DNA of 64,000 nucleotides, taken from contig VWZF01001678.1 of the NCBI GenBank assembly GCA_013396755.1, positions 124,001-188,000 on the forward strand. The letters are read 5' to 3'. Position 1 is the stretch's first letter. Each line of letters begins with the position of its first letter. Below are positions 26,701 to 38,400 of this stretch, piece by piece. This stretch comes from Sclerurus mexicanus. Lineage: Eukaryota; Chordata; Aves; Passeriformes; Furnariidae. A program made the position numbers and the translations under genes. Under the pieces are notes generated by a model, which was not told the DNA's origin, did not search any database, and saw nothing but the letters and a program-made list of their open reading frames with translations.

Positions 26701-29227
26701 ATCAGAGAATCAGCATGAAACTGCAGCTCCATACCGAGCAGAAGCCCTCAGTGAAACACAGGCTGTCTAATAAACTTGGGTTAAACAACTGAAAGGCAGA
26801 GATCCACAGGAGACAAGGCTTCCCCAGCATCAGTGCTCAGTGCTCATTGCAACTTGAGAAGCAATTGGTTACATTTTTGTATGAAGAAGGCTGGAAAGAA
26901 AGAAATACAGGAAGAACTGCTATTGGGAGCAGAGGGTGAAAGCAGACTTGAGAACAGGCAGGAGCCTGAATGCTTAGAAATCGGAAGTACAAGGTGGCAA
27001 TTTTCTTATCATACAGGACCAAGAACTGCCACAGTGAAAGCACGTGTAGAGTAAAAATGAGAGAAAAGAAAAAACAAACAGTCAAAAAGGGCTCAAGAGA
27101 AAAGGGTAACATTCTTCAGAGAAAGAGTGGAAACTGGCAGCTCAGAGGTTTCTGGGCGGTCTCTGGTGCTGCAGTCACATACTGCTGTCTGCTGACATCC
27201 AGCTCACCACTTCTGCTGACCTGAAAGCTCAGACAACTTTCAACAGCAAACGTAGCATTTGACTGTCCACCAAGGGGACCACTGGTTGATTCAGCGGTCT
27301 TATCATGTCTGGCACTCGCTAAGGGAATTGATTCAACCGTAGAAGAGATTCCATAAAATCCCAGTCCAACCTGCTGAAGAGCTAGCATCAACAAACCCAA
27401 ATATTACCAGTCTCAAGCAGCCAAGTTACTCCTTTGGAATCTTGTTATTTCTCACAGAATGACAGATTTTGTACGTAACTAATCTTTTTTTCTTCTTCTT
27501 TTAACAGCCAGCTCTCATTAAATGCTGAATTACCCCATCTTGCAAATTAGCAAGTAAGTGAAGATGATTTTTTTGTTGTTGTTGAGTAATGGCCAACACA
27601 TTACAAGATGGATTTCTTCATGTGTTTTGACAAGTGTGATCTTGCTTTAATTGTTTATGAAAATGCTTTGCAGTATGCCAATAGAAATCCTACAGTATAT
27701 TTTTGCATATTTTTCAAAAATAATGAACTCTTAGGGACATGTGATCTTTCTGCCACAGTCTGCAATTACATCTGTGCTTAGAGGTAATATGTGGGTGAGC
27801 AAATTTGTGTGTTAGCATCTGAGTATGATGAGATTTCTTATATAATGAAATCAGCTACAGCATATTCTTACCACAGTTCTTCCTAACAGACACTTACATT
27901 TTGATAGTTTTGTGGCATCTAAAAAAAAAAAAATACAGACATGATATCCAAGGAAAACCTCAATGCCAGAAAGAGATTCTAAAACTGAGGTGAAGTTAAG
28001 TAGTTACTTTCACTAATTCAGTATCCACAGTTATAAAATAGGAGGGAAACCAGATTCCAATCCTTTACTTTTTTTGTCCAATGACACAAACCCACAACTA
28101 TGATATTTTATGTCACTACAAAAGCCCACTAGCATGGAAGAATTTGAAGGTTCAAAGGATAAAGTAAAAATGGCTACCTGCATACTATCTGAAAAATATT
28201 GTAACATTTCACAAAAATAAAAAATAACATTTCAGCAAAATACCTTTCTGTTCATTTCTTGTAATAACTTTATTTATATAAATGTGGCACCTGTCACATT
28301 TGCAGCATGCATTAGTACCTTTGCTGTACTAAACACTACACAACTAATTTAACCTGAAGGAAGAAAATCATAAGTATTTTCTTTAATTGTTAAAAAAGAA
28401 CACTGCACTAGGGTACCCTAACAAAGTTAACTATGAGAGCATCTGCCCTACAATATCTTTTTTTTCAGCGTTTTTCACACTACTGTCTTCCTCACATGCA
28501 TACTGTTCACTGTGTACACACCTCTAATTATTACCATACAAACATGGTTTAGCTGACATTGCTTCTCTGATGGGTATCTCCCCTTCAGACATTCTCTGCT
28601 TTTGAATGGGGTATTTTATTGCCACATCCTAGAGACAGCCAATTCATGCTCTGACAATCACAGCACTGGAAAGCAGCTAGCAGATGTGCCAGCAACGTAG
28701 TCTGACAGATAAAATTTTGCAAATACCAACATGATAATACTCAAATTCCCAATCTGATTTGGGATTAGTTAGACAGTTAGAGACTACACCAAAAATTTCC
28801 AGATGATCAGATCTTGTTCCCAAATTCCACCCCCTGGACACAGAGAGGTAGCAGCACACAGAAAAAGGCCTAGAGCAGCCAAAGGTCATGTGAGATCTCA
28901 GGGAGTACCTGACCTATAAATGACAGTGAAGAGTCTCAAAGGGTTTTCAGTTTATTCTTTGATTTTGTCTATGTCTATGATCACATTCTCATGCTAGTCA
29001 ACACTTCAGGAAGTCCCTGAAAGACATAACTTGGAAGAAGTCATGAAGTAAAATATTTCCAGGAACGATGGTAATTTACTTGGCTTTACTCATGAATAAG
29101 AATTAATTCCCACAAGAAAGGTACAGCTGTCTTTGGAGACAATCAAGTCATAGCATACTGCGTTGCGTTATCCCTTTCTAAGACAAAATGAAGTCCTATC
29201 AAAGGAAAGGGAGATGATGGCACTCAC

Positions 29228-29376
29228 CTTACATCCCTCACAAGCACTGACACCATAGTGATATCCGGATGACTTGTCTTGACAGACAAAACACGGCTTG
29301 TAAACACGAGGGGGTGGAAGTGGTGAAGGAGGGCTCGGAACAAGTTCCTCAGAACTGGTGCTTTGAGTTTCAACTG
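29228..29376 (-). CDS. RARB: RARB exon: B domain and first zinc finger
   Basis: This 149-nt exon encodes residues 53-102 in RARB2 numbering, starting in the split serine codon (SVETQSTSSEELVPSPPSPL) and ending CEGCK. It is shared by RARB isoforms. The proline-rich PSPPSPLPPP stretch (about residues 66-75) is the segment that in RARA is phosphorylated on serines by TFIIH/CDK7, so S67 and S70 are the likely equivalents. The first C4 zinc finger has cysteines at about 81, 84, 98 and 101 (spacing 2-13-2). The P-box, which reads the RARE half-site, begins here (CEGCK) and is completed by the next exon. The acceptor is TTTTGTAG (on the plus strand, 29377-29384) after a T-rich tract, and the donor is GTGAGT (29227-29222). 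The splice phase is 1 in, 0 out. No stop, frameshift or missing zinc ligand is seen. Confidence 0.97.
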
Positions 29377-29906
29377 CTACAAAAGAAAAAAAAAATAATT
29401 GAATGATTAATGAATTTTGAATAAATTATTACATCTAACCATATTATAAGTATCAAACTGGCCCCTATCTTTCTTTGCATAAAAAACCATTAATTTTTCT
29501 TTTCTAGAAACATCTAAGGGGAACTAAGTAAGACAAGTAATAAAAGGACTACATACCATAGCCTCAAAGTATATTTTAAAGTATCCAATAATTTAGATAT
29601 AGGACTTCAATCTCTTACCAGGCTCCAAAAATGGATGGCTTTGGGCTCATGTTCTAATTTTAGCCTATTGAATTGCATGGGATCCACGTACGCATGCTGG
29701 ACATCAGCCTTCAAAGGGAAACTGTTTGTGGCATGTACCCTTTGAATCAGTACCTAATCTTGGGAGAGTTCTTGTATCTCTTGCCTTTTTCTACAAAAGG
29801 TGACACTTCCAATGTGCAATTCTGACTTAGCAGGATAGCAGCATGTATCAGGACATATGTAAGGAGTAAGTGTGAGATGTGAAAATTACCTGAACAAGTT
29901 GTCTTC

Positions 29907-29923
29907 TTTTTTTTTTTTTTTTT
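29907..29923 (+). repeat. Poly(T) run (17)
   Basis: Seventeen consecutive T inside the intron, about 530 bases upstream (in transcript sense) of the first-zinc-finger exon. No associated element recognised. Confidence 0.85.
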
Positions 29924-31692
29924 AATCTGTAAAACTAGCACAACCCAGCAACACGTCCTTACCTACCTTAGGACCTGTAACATCAGGAACCCTTGCTGAG
30001 AAAAAGCTACTTATATATTATGACCCCACATTCCTTTATTGCCTTAATATTTCTAGAGGGTCATTTGTTTTGAGCCTGTTGAAAAGCCAGTTACCCCTTT
30101 CAGGGAAAGGACAGGAAAGCTCTACGATGCAAGATAAGACATGTGAACTACATCTTTCCAAAACATCTGCATTAGTTTTCTGTGATATGCTGTCATCATT
30201 GCTCACATTTATTGTGGATGTGCAATACATTTTCATGTTTCACCTAGCCGTCTGCTGCTTCTCAGATAAATCCCTCTAACTTTTCAACAGATATACAGGA
30301 ATGACAGGATCTGTGAACTCAGATTTATCCAGAAATATTAGGCACTATCTGCAGAGCTAAATCTCAAGAGTACTAACAGCAGGCCCTAAAGAATATTACT
30401 CAATGGAAAAATCTTAGACAAGATTTACTGTACATGATATTTTTCAGATTACAAAGATGATACATTTGTATTAAACTCATGATTCATTGTCAACTCGTGT
30501 GCTCCAGAATTCACAGAAGGCATCACAGAGCATGATGCAACCTCTGATTACTTGGGAGAGGAGGGCCCCATTTTTCCTGGAGTTAAGATAATATCAACCT
30601 CAAGGACGGACATTTCTTGAGAAGAAAATAAATGCTAGAGTGAAGTATTAAAGGCTCTGATTCTAAGCAAAGAAATAGCTTTCCATGGGACAAATTTATT
30701 TATATATCTAACAATAAGGAGGCTGTGAAAAAAACAGAAAAGTAAAATAGCACGGCTCCATAAATTGTGACATTAAGACAACGTCCAGAACCGCACTCAT
30801 CTTTTTCAGTATTAAATAAACTGAACTTGGCAAACCAAGAATCTATGGGTTTCTACTGCACTAAGAAAACTTTAATGGAGTTTTTTCTTAATGAAAATTC
30901 AGATGAGAATGATAATTTCTTTTCAACAGTAATTTTTGGTATTTAAGAGAGATACAGAGTGCTCTGTTATTGATCTCTGCACAGCCACCCTACTTGAATC
31001 AATAACCTATTAGTACTTCTAAATTAAAGTTAGCTTCATCAAATGCCCTTGAGAGGCCTCAAACATTCCTTGCCCTATTTCATGCTCATACATGAATTAT
31101 GGTGGCTTCCAATGAATCCATGGAATTATAAAATTTTAGCTTTAAAACTCTAATACCAGCAGACAATGTGTTTCGTATTAGCTCATTCGACTCTCCCAGT
31201 CCATCTAAAAGGCAGTTTTTAGGCTCCCGATGGGAGAACAAGGTTGTATCGTTCAATAAAACAACTGCACTCTCGCAATCCTTCTGTGATTTCAGTTCAG
31301 GGAAAGCAGCCTTTGAGGAATAATACCAATACACTTCTGCTTTATTCATAATTTCATCCTAAACAAGCACCAGCATCCAAATGTGGTGTTCAAAACACAA
31401 ACAGTATGTACATCAGACAGGTCTGTGAAGCATCATTGAAACACCAGGAGCTTGTGATACCCAGAAGAGATAAGCAACTCAGTTCATAAACACACAACAT
31501 AGTCAGCAAGTGAGGAGCTGAAGGTAAAGCTAGAGAATACTTTTCTGGACAATTTGAAAAGATACAACAATGAATGGCCATTGGAAATCAGAAGATCCTA
31601 CTTAAAACACAAATTATTTATATGTATATGCCACTAAAAGGACTTAATCTACTAAATATAATACTTGCATCAGATGGACAACCATTGAAGGA

Positions 31693-31787
31693 GTTTGGTT
31701 GGGGTTTGGGTTGGGGTTTTTTTTAATTTGTTTTTGGGTTTTTTTGGGGTGGTTGTTTTTTGGTTGGGGTTTGGTTTTTCATTTTTT
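31693..31787 (+). repeat. GT-rich low-complexity tract
   Basis: About 95 bases of TTTGGTTGGGGTTTGGG and T-run units with hardly any A or C. Several GGGG/GGG runs separated by T could form G-quadruplexes. It is not a telomeric TTAGGG array. Confidence 0.8.
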
Positions 31788-32174
31788 AAGAAAACCTAAT
31801 TTGGGCACATTCACTTTTAATCACAGGTAAGATGCACAGTTTTCTGGGTAAAGCTTGAACTTAGATTACACATACTCAAATCTTACTCCAGCTGACTTAC
31901 TATTCTTCCTTGGATTTAGCTTTTATAGTATTTAATTTGAAAATGTATGTCTTGCCAGTATGGAAGTGCAGAAGTCCAGTGCAGGCACCTGTAGCAATTC
32001 ACGCTCAGTAGATATAAAGTGTTATTTTTGTAACATGTTGGCAGCTAGTGGATGCATGACAGCAGAAGGCCTTTCTTCTGCCGGCACATGCAAGGTGGAA
32101 AAAAGGAAAGGATGGGGGGCGGACAGCTGACATTTACAAAAGAGGCATTTTTAAAGCAGTCTTACAATTTTAGG

Positions 32175-32282
32175 AGAAACTCAAGTGAAAAAAGAAGGAA
32201 GGAAGGGAAGGGGGAGAGAGGAAGAGAGAGAGAGGAGAGAGAGGGGAGAGAGAGGAGAGAGAAAGAGAGAGAAAGAGAGAGA
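32175..32282 (+). repeat. GA-rich polypurine microsatellite
   Basis: A nearly uninterrupted purine tract, graded from GGAAGG to GAGAGAGG and GAGAAAGA units, runs straight into the assembly gap. Open frames across it are artefacts of the repeat and the Ns. Confidence 0.9.
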
Positions 32283-32499
32283 NNNNNNNNNNNNNNNNNN
32301 NNNNNNNNNNNNNNNNNNNNNNNNNNNNNNNNNNNNNNNNNNNNNNNNNNNNNNNNNNNNNNNNNNNNNNNNNNNNNNNNNNNNNNNNNNNNNNNNNNNN
32401 NNNNNNNNNNNNNNNNNNNNNNNNNNNNNNNNNNNNNNNNNNNNNNNNNNNNNNNNNNNNNNNNNNNNNNNNNNNNNNNNNNNNNNNNNNNNNNNNNNN
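32283..32499. other. Assembly gap (217 N)
   Basis: A run of N bounded by GA-rich sequence on the left and AAGGAAAGAAAGAGA on the right. The missing sequence is probably more of the same purine microsatellite. The true length is unknown. Confidence 0.98.
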
Positions 32500-35400
32500 A
32501 AGGAAAGAAAGAGACTTCTTTCCCTGCCCTACAGTCTTGTCCTATGGGATGTGACACTTCATGGTCCCTACTCACCTGAGAAAACAGAGCCTCAGTGCTG
32601 TCACCCAACACCTGAATGCAGCTTAAGCACACAGGGACTCTCAAACAATCGGTCACTTCACAATTCCTAAGATGTCTGAAATATTTCTAAAGGTTAGATA
32701 AAGTAGCAGATAAGATCTTTAAAAGCACAGCGTGCTTTGTGAGAGCTAATTTACTGCCAGCTAAACCGTGTTGACAGATGGAGAAGGTATTTTACTTTGA
32801 GACCAACTAGAAGCAGGCAAGCACTATGAAATGCCTCGTGTTCTGCTAGAAACTTAGATTATTAAGCCTGCATGTTAATGCACACTTTGGACAGTTGAGT
32901 TTTAAAAGAATAAGAAGTTGTAAAGCAAATGGCATTTCCTGGATAGCCTCAAGGGAATTTTGAATACTGAGCTCAGGGTCCCTGGCGGGAAGCAGCAATT
33001 TCAGCTAATTAGGGTGAATAGCAAAGTGTTGCATTTGGTCAAAACATTCTGTTAACCCCCATTTTTGTTGGCACCAACAAGAGTCTAGATTTTTTGCCTT
33101 TTTTTTTTTTTTTGTGGATTCACTGCAGGAGTGCAAGGCACACAGCTCACATACATTAGGCAGAAAGTCAAAGGAAACGCCAAAGTTCAACTAAAGTACA
33201 AGTAATTAGAACCAGATTCTCTGCTGCTTGTATGTGTGCATTTGATTGTAGAAGTTATTTATAAGCCTCCAAACATTTGAAAAAATAACTATATACTGTA
33301 GATCATTTAATTTTTATGTCTCGTCTGGAAAAAAAAGTCTGCTTTTAATCATCTTCCAGGAAAGAGCCAGGAACTGGGAAAGTGGGTCTCAATTGTTTCA
33401 ATACAAATTTCTTTCTTTCATGTGCCACATAAAACTATACTATAAAATTAAATCCAAAATATCATTGACTTCGCTCCCCTCTCCAATTTTTTTTTTAATA
33501 AAAAACTTCTTTGAATTTGTCATGCTTGAATAGTTTGCATTGTTATGAGGGTTTGGGTTTTTTTAAACTCTTGTTTGGAAGACAGACAAGGGGAGAAGAA
33601 AAAAAAGAGTGAGAGAGAAAGAAAACATTATCGTGGAGACTTGCCAGCCTTGACTTAGTAACCTGGCCATGACCCTCTAGCGAGTGTGTGTTTGACCCGG
33701 TCACACATGACTCTAGCTGCGTACTGTTGCTGGGTTATAAGTCCCAGATATTTTTACCATATATACAACAGGTGGAGATCACAGACAACAGAAAGAGGAA
33801 AACAAAGTCTTCCCTTGTGGGAAGGCTCCCATTTTCTCCCTAGCAAAGAAAACAGCACAAGGCAAAGTGCTACTATTTCACGTACTGGCGCTCGCTGTGC
33901 TGGATCGTGGTTTCACCCAGGGGTGGAGGCAAGGAGGTGGAGTGGGCTGAGGGCAGGAGGACAGAGGAGCAGGCTCAGAGGAAGCCATATGCGAATGTTA
34001 ATCAACACAGACTGAATTACCACAGTCAAAAATCCTTCCTTACAGAGCTTGGTATGAATTGGGGTTCAGGGAAAAATGGTTTTTATTCCAAGCAAATACA
34101 ACATACCTGGATTAAAACACACAATAACTTCAGATTGAGAAGTAATTACTAGGATTTTCAGAAGTACTTAGGAAAGTTTGTTTTCCACACTTGAAGGTTT
34201 CTTTTTTATTATTTGCATCTTGGTAGCTGCACATATCCGCGTTAAAGCTATGACGTTAAATATATTCTAATTCTTGGTTACAATCTTTCCAGCATTAATT
34301 TTAATCAAATCATAGTTCATCAGTACAAGACTATCCTTAAAAAAAGGGTGGTATTTGGGATGAAAGCCAAGAAAAATCCTCTAAGTCTTCAGGTTTGCAC
34401 TTCGTCTGAAAAGGGGCATTCCAGATTCAACAGGGACATCAGAAGATGAGGCTCCATAACTTTGCCTCTTCTTGAGGGTGCCCAGTCCAAAATGATCCTT
34501 TTCTGTTATTTTAAAAGCTAAAACAGTATCCCACAGGTTTTCACTACACACTGCTCAGGATCCTACAGTACGATTAAGAAAACAACAAAACTAGCAAGAG
34601 GCCAGGGTTATGGAGCTCAGATGCCCAATCTGCAAGGACAGGACTAATGGCCAAAACTGCACACAAGGTCACCTTAAAGGAGCCTCAGAGCCAGGTCACT
34701 TTGAGGGCCATGCCGAGGGCACAGGCTGCTGCTGTCAACAGCTATCTCAGACAAGGTGCAAGTCCCGATAGGCGCAGCTGAGTTGGCAGGAGTTTTCTAA
34801 AGCTGAAGTACTTTTGCTGTTACAACTCCTGTCAGTTAAAGAGCGATATGGACAGCTGGCTTCTGTCCCGAAGCATCTGGCAGAAGAGGGGTCCTGCAGA
34901 ACTCTGCCCTTCGCCTCATGAGTACAAGAAGCAGTTAAGCACAGCCTCTGCTCCGATATCCTCATGCTAATGAAGCTCCAAGTACAAATTTGGCCATTGC
35001 TACACTGCAGGCAGACATACCATCAGGACAGCATTTTCTTCCCCCACCCTTCTGCATCTCATGTATTTAGACAGTACATTATTTTGGGAAGGGCCTCAGA
35101 ATATGCTGTACAGTAAGCAGCGCTGCAGGACCTTCCAGTGCTACTCCAATGCAAATAATAGTAATGATCATGATCCTGCCAAGTCAAAAGACATTTGAAA
35201 GAACGAACCTTGAAAGGCCTCCATAGCCTTGAGGGGAGCCATTACTTGCAAAGCAGGTCCTTGGAGCACTTTCATTTTAACTATTTTAGCATTTTAGTGT
35301 TAAAACATAGACTAACTTTAAAGTATGACTAAAAGAAAAAAAAGGCTTCTTCATATTCAGCAACTGCCTTTGCTGTATGTACACAAAGTTGTATTTGCTG

Positions 35401-38400
35401 GCTGGAATAGCAGAAAAGAAGTGTTTACACTCGTCTGCTGCATCTGCCCTGGCTTAGAACTGGAAGAGAGTCAGCTGCATCATATTCCTTAATGTCTTTC
35501 ATCAACAAAATTTCCAAGTTTCAATTGCAAATCTGTAATGCTAACCAGCAGAGTCATGTAACGTAAGTCAACAGAGTCAGTGGATACTGATCTTGGCCAC
35601 ACGACAGGAATATGGCCCTTTGAAACCTGTATTTATATCAGATGATTAGGGCCAAGAAATAAAGTTTAGCATCCAACTACCAGCATAGCAGAGCTATCCA
35701 GATTTTTTGCTGTAAATCAGAAGACAACAGCTTCTATCTTTTGGTTATTCTTCTGTTCTACTTTCATAATACAATTTTGGTTCCTTAGCAGCTAACGTCT
35801 TCATTTGCAGCACAAATTTTATTATTCCTAAAATATCCTCTCTCGGTTGTGCAGTGACTAGTGGGGATTCTTCAGTAATGTACTTTTCTGTTATGACACA
35901 CTCTTTATTAAACATGCAAATTCAGTCACCCGACTGTACACTGACATTTAATAAGGCACTCCAGGAGCCCCACCTGCCAGAAATCTTCCTAAGTGACATT
36001 CCTGCACAGATCACAGAGCACCCAAGTGACTCTCCCCGGGCCCTGCTGCCCTCACCATGCTGCACAGCCAGCACTGCTTCTGGTTCTGCCATATTTAGCA
36101 GCATGAAAGATCTTGTCCTCTTCTACCCATCTGATCTACAAGCACAGTCCCTGCCACTCCAGTATGTGAATAAGCCATGAGCATTCGTATTTTTACCTTT
36201 ATAACACCTAAGTGAGATAAGGGAAGAGTTATTCTTGTTACTTTACAGACAGGAAACAGAAGCACTGATAGTGAAAGAGATTTATTTGCTTGGGTCTTAA
36301 ATTCCTAGAGAAATGCAAGCAGTACCCAACTGGGATTTTCAACAGCAACTGAGAACCCAGGTGTATGTAGCACTAAGCAGCATCTTCAAATTTAGCCTCA
36401 CGTGTCTTGCCCCACATTACACATGGGATACATAATAAAGCAGGAAACTGTTCTTTTCTCTGTCCCTCTTTGTCAGGACTCTGATGCACCCCTAAGTCTG
36501 CATGTGCACCCCACTCACCTGCCCACTGTGAGGCAGGAAAGGGCCACCAAGAGCTGCTGGCAGGGAACTCTGGAGAGATGATGAAAGCTCTTCATTCATT
36601 TTCTGACCTCCATGGCCAGCACAGAATCAATTTTCTGTAAGACTACACACCATATATACAACTACCCAGGAATGCCCTGGCAGACAACAGACTTGCCCAA
36701 GAAGAATCCTGAATTGTCTCCTGAAGGCAACTCAGTGACACCTGTGTATGTGAACACTGTGTACCACACAGGCACAAGCAACACCAGAAACTGCCACAAA
36801 AGCCTCTACTTTTGACTATACTGCCCAAGCCTCATACAACTCCAAGATATAAGGCTAAATCTAGCAGGCTAGTTATATATTATTGAGCACACATGACCTG
36901 GAAATCACCATTATACACAAGCAAGTATTTCTGAATAAAAACACCCTAAAAAACTTTTTCCTGAAGCTGCTGCATCTTTTTGTGTGTCCCACAGCTATTC
37001 TGGGGGTAGCCACCACTGCAACCACTTTTGGTGTTTCTCCCAGTAAAGCCAGGACTTTTGGCACCTACATACTGTACACACATTTACTACAGCTAGCTGT
37101 AAAGGACAATGAGGAGTTGCAGCTGCTGTGTAGGTTTGCAATGCCTGATTCTCAAGCACCACCTCCACTAAACCCTGGGGTAGTATGTATAACATCACCT
37201 CTTCAAAGAAAATGATACTGGTTTTCAGGTTGATTTTCTTTTTTTTTTACAGTTACATCAGCAAAGCTGTTCAACATTTAGGTTTATGTGTCCATGTAGC
37301 CGAAGAGATGCATTTACACCTGAGCAAATGTGGAAGGCAGAAAGCTTGTCAGGATTAATTATATCAGGGCCAAGAACTGCGTCTGGTTATTCCTGTGTTA
37401 CTCTCAAGACAGCGAAACTTAATGATGCGCTAGTAACTGAGAACAGGAGCGTCTTTCACTAAATAAATGGCCAGGCAGACACCGTGAGCGAGCCAGGCTG
37501 AAAGCAAGAGTAGAGACAGGATGGCTGCAGGGTTTGGCAGGCAGAGTTTACAGGGCAGCAGCTCATCACTTTGTATTAGGCGCCTACCTTCAAAATGAAA
37601 AAGAAAACATGTTAAATGAAAAAAACAAATCGTATGGAAAACTGAAGAAAAACATCCGAAAGATGCTAGCTCTGTAGTTTTTTCAGGTCGGTGATTTTCT
37701 GCCTGTCCACTACCATGCAAAAACCACATCAGTCTCAAGTGAAAATTCCACATTATTGCAAAACTGAAAAATAGGATCTTCCTCAAACAAAAATGCGTAA
37801 CTGTGCTATCATCTGCATGAAGTTAGATTTTCCTTTGAAAATTAACTTTTCTTACAATTCAGGCCCTGACTGCTTTATCTCTGAATTCCTATGGTCAGAT
37901 TCGCAAGTGGAGTGAAGTGGCATAGGCAAAGAATCTCTACACAAATGTAGAGAGGATGAGAACTTGGGCCTTTTTTTCTTTATTTATGAAAATAAAGCCT
38001 ATTTCTGTGGCCTATTGATACAAATCTGGTATAACAAATTCAGTGTGTTTTTCCTACAGAATCAAAAATTAGAAAAAGGCCCATTGTGAGGAATGAAACA
38101 CTTAAAAATAAAAGGGGTCTGGTTCATTTTTCAGATATGTTTTATGGTGTTGCTACTCCACTGATGCCAACAATGACTCTTGACTTGTAAACATAAACCG
38201 GGAGAAAACTCAGATCCAGTATCTTCAATAAGAAATAAAAATTTCAAGGACAATGAAAGAGTTGCTGTAATCTCTACACACATTCAGATATTTTACTAAG
38301 TCATAAAATCTCTATTTATAGTTATTAGATGTTTTGTAGTGTTTTGAGGATTTTTAGTTTTAAATCTTTTCAAGCATTGAAACAGAATAATTCAGAGTAT

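Larger units (their letters stand above)
8301..29227 (-). other. RARB: RARB intron between the two zinc-finger exons
   Basis: About 20.9 kb, donor GTGAGT and acceptor TTTCAG. It splits the DNA-binding domain just after the last cysteine of the first finger (CEGCK|GFF), the usual RAR position. Contents are a CR1 remnant (23668-23727), a 24-bp tandem duplication (12739-12785), an A run (18469-18485), and enhancer-like blocks near 12340-12560 and 21090-21345. I see no additional exon; open frames here have no recognisable similarity. Confidence 0.9.

Noticed and set aside
31693..31787. Possible interstitial telomeric repeat
   Set aside because: Units are GGGGTTT and GGGTT without the TTAGGG order; it is simple GT-rich sequence.
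32052..32670. Open frames spanning the N run
   Set aside because: Created by the purine repeat and by Ns that hide stop codons.
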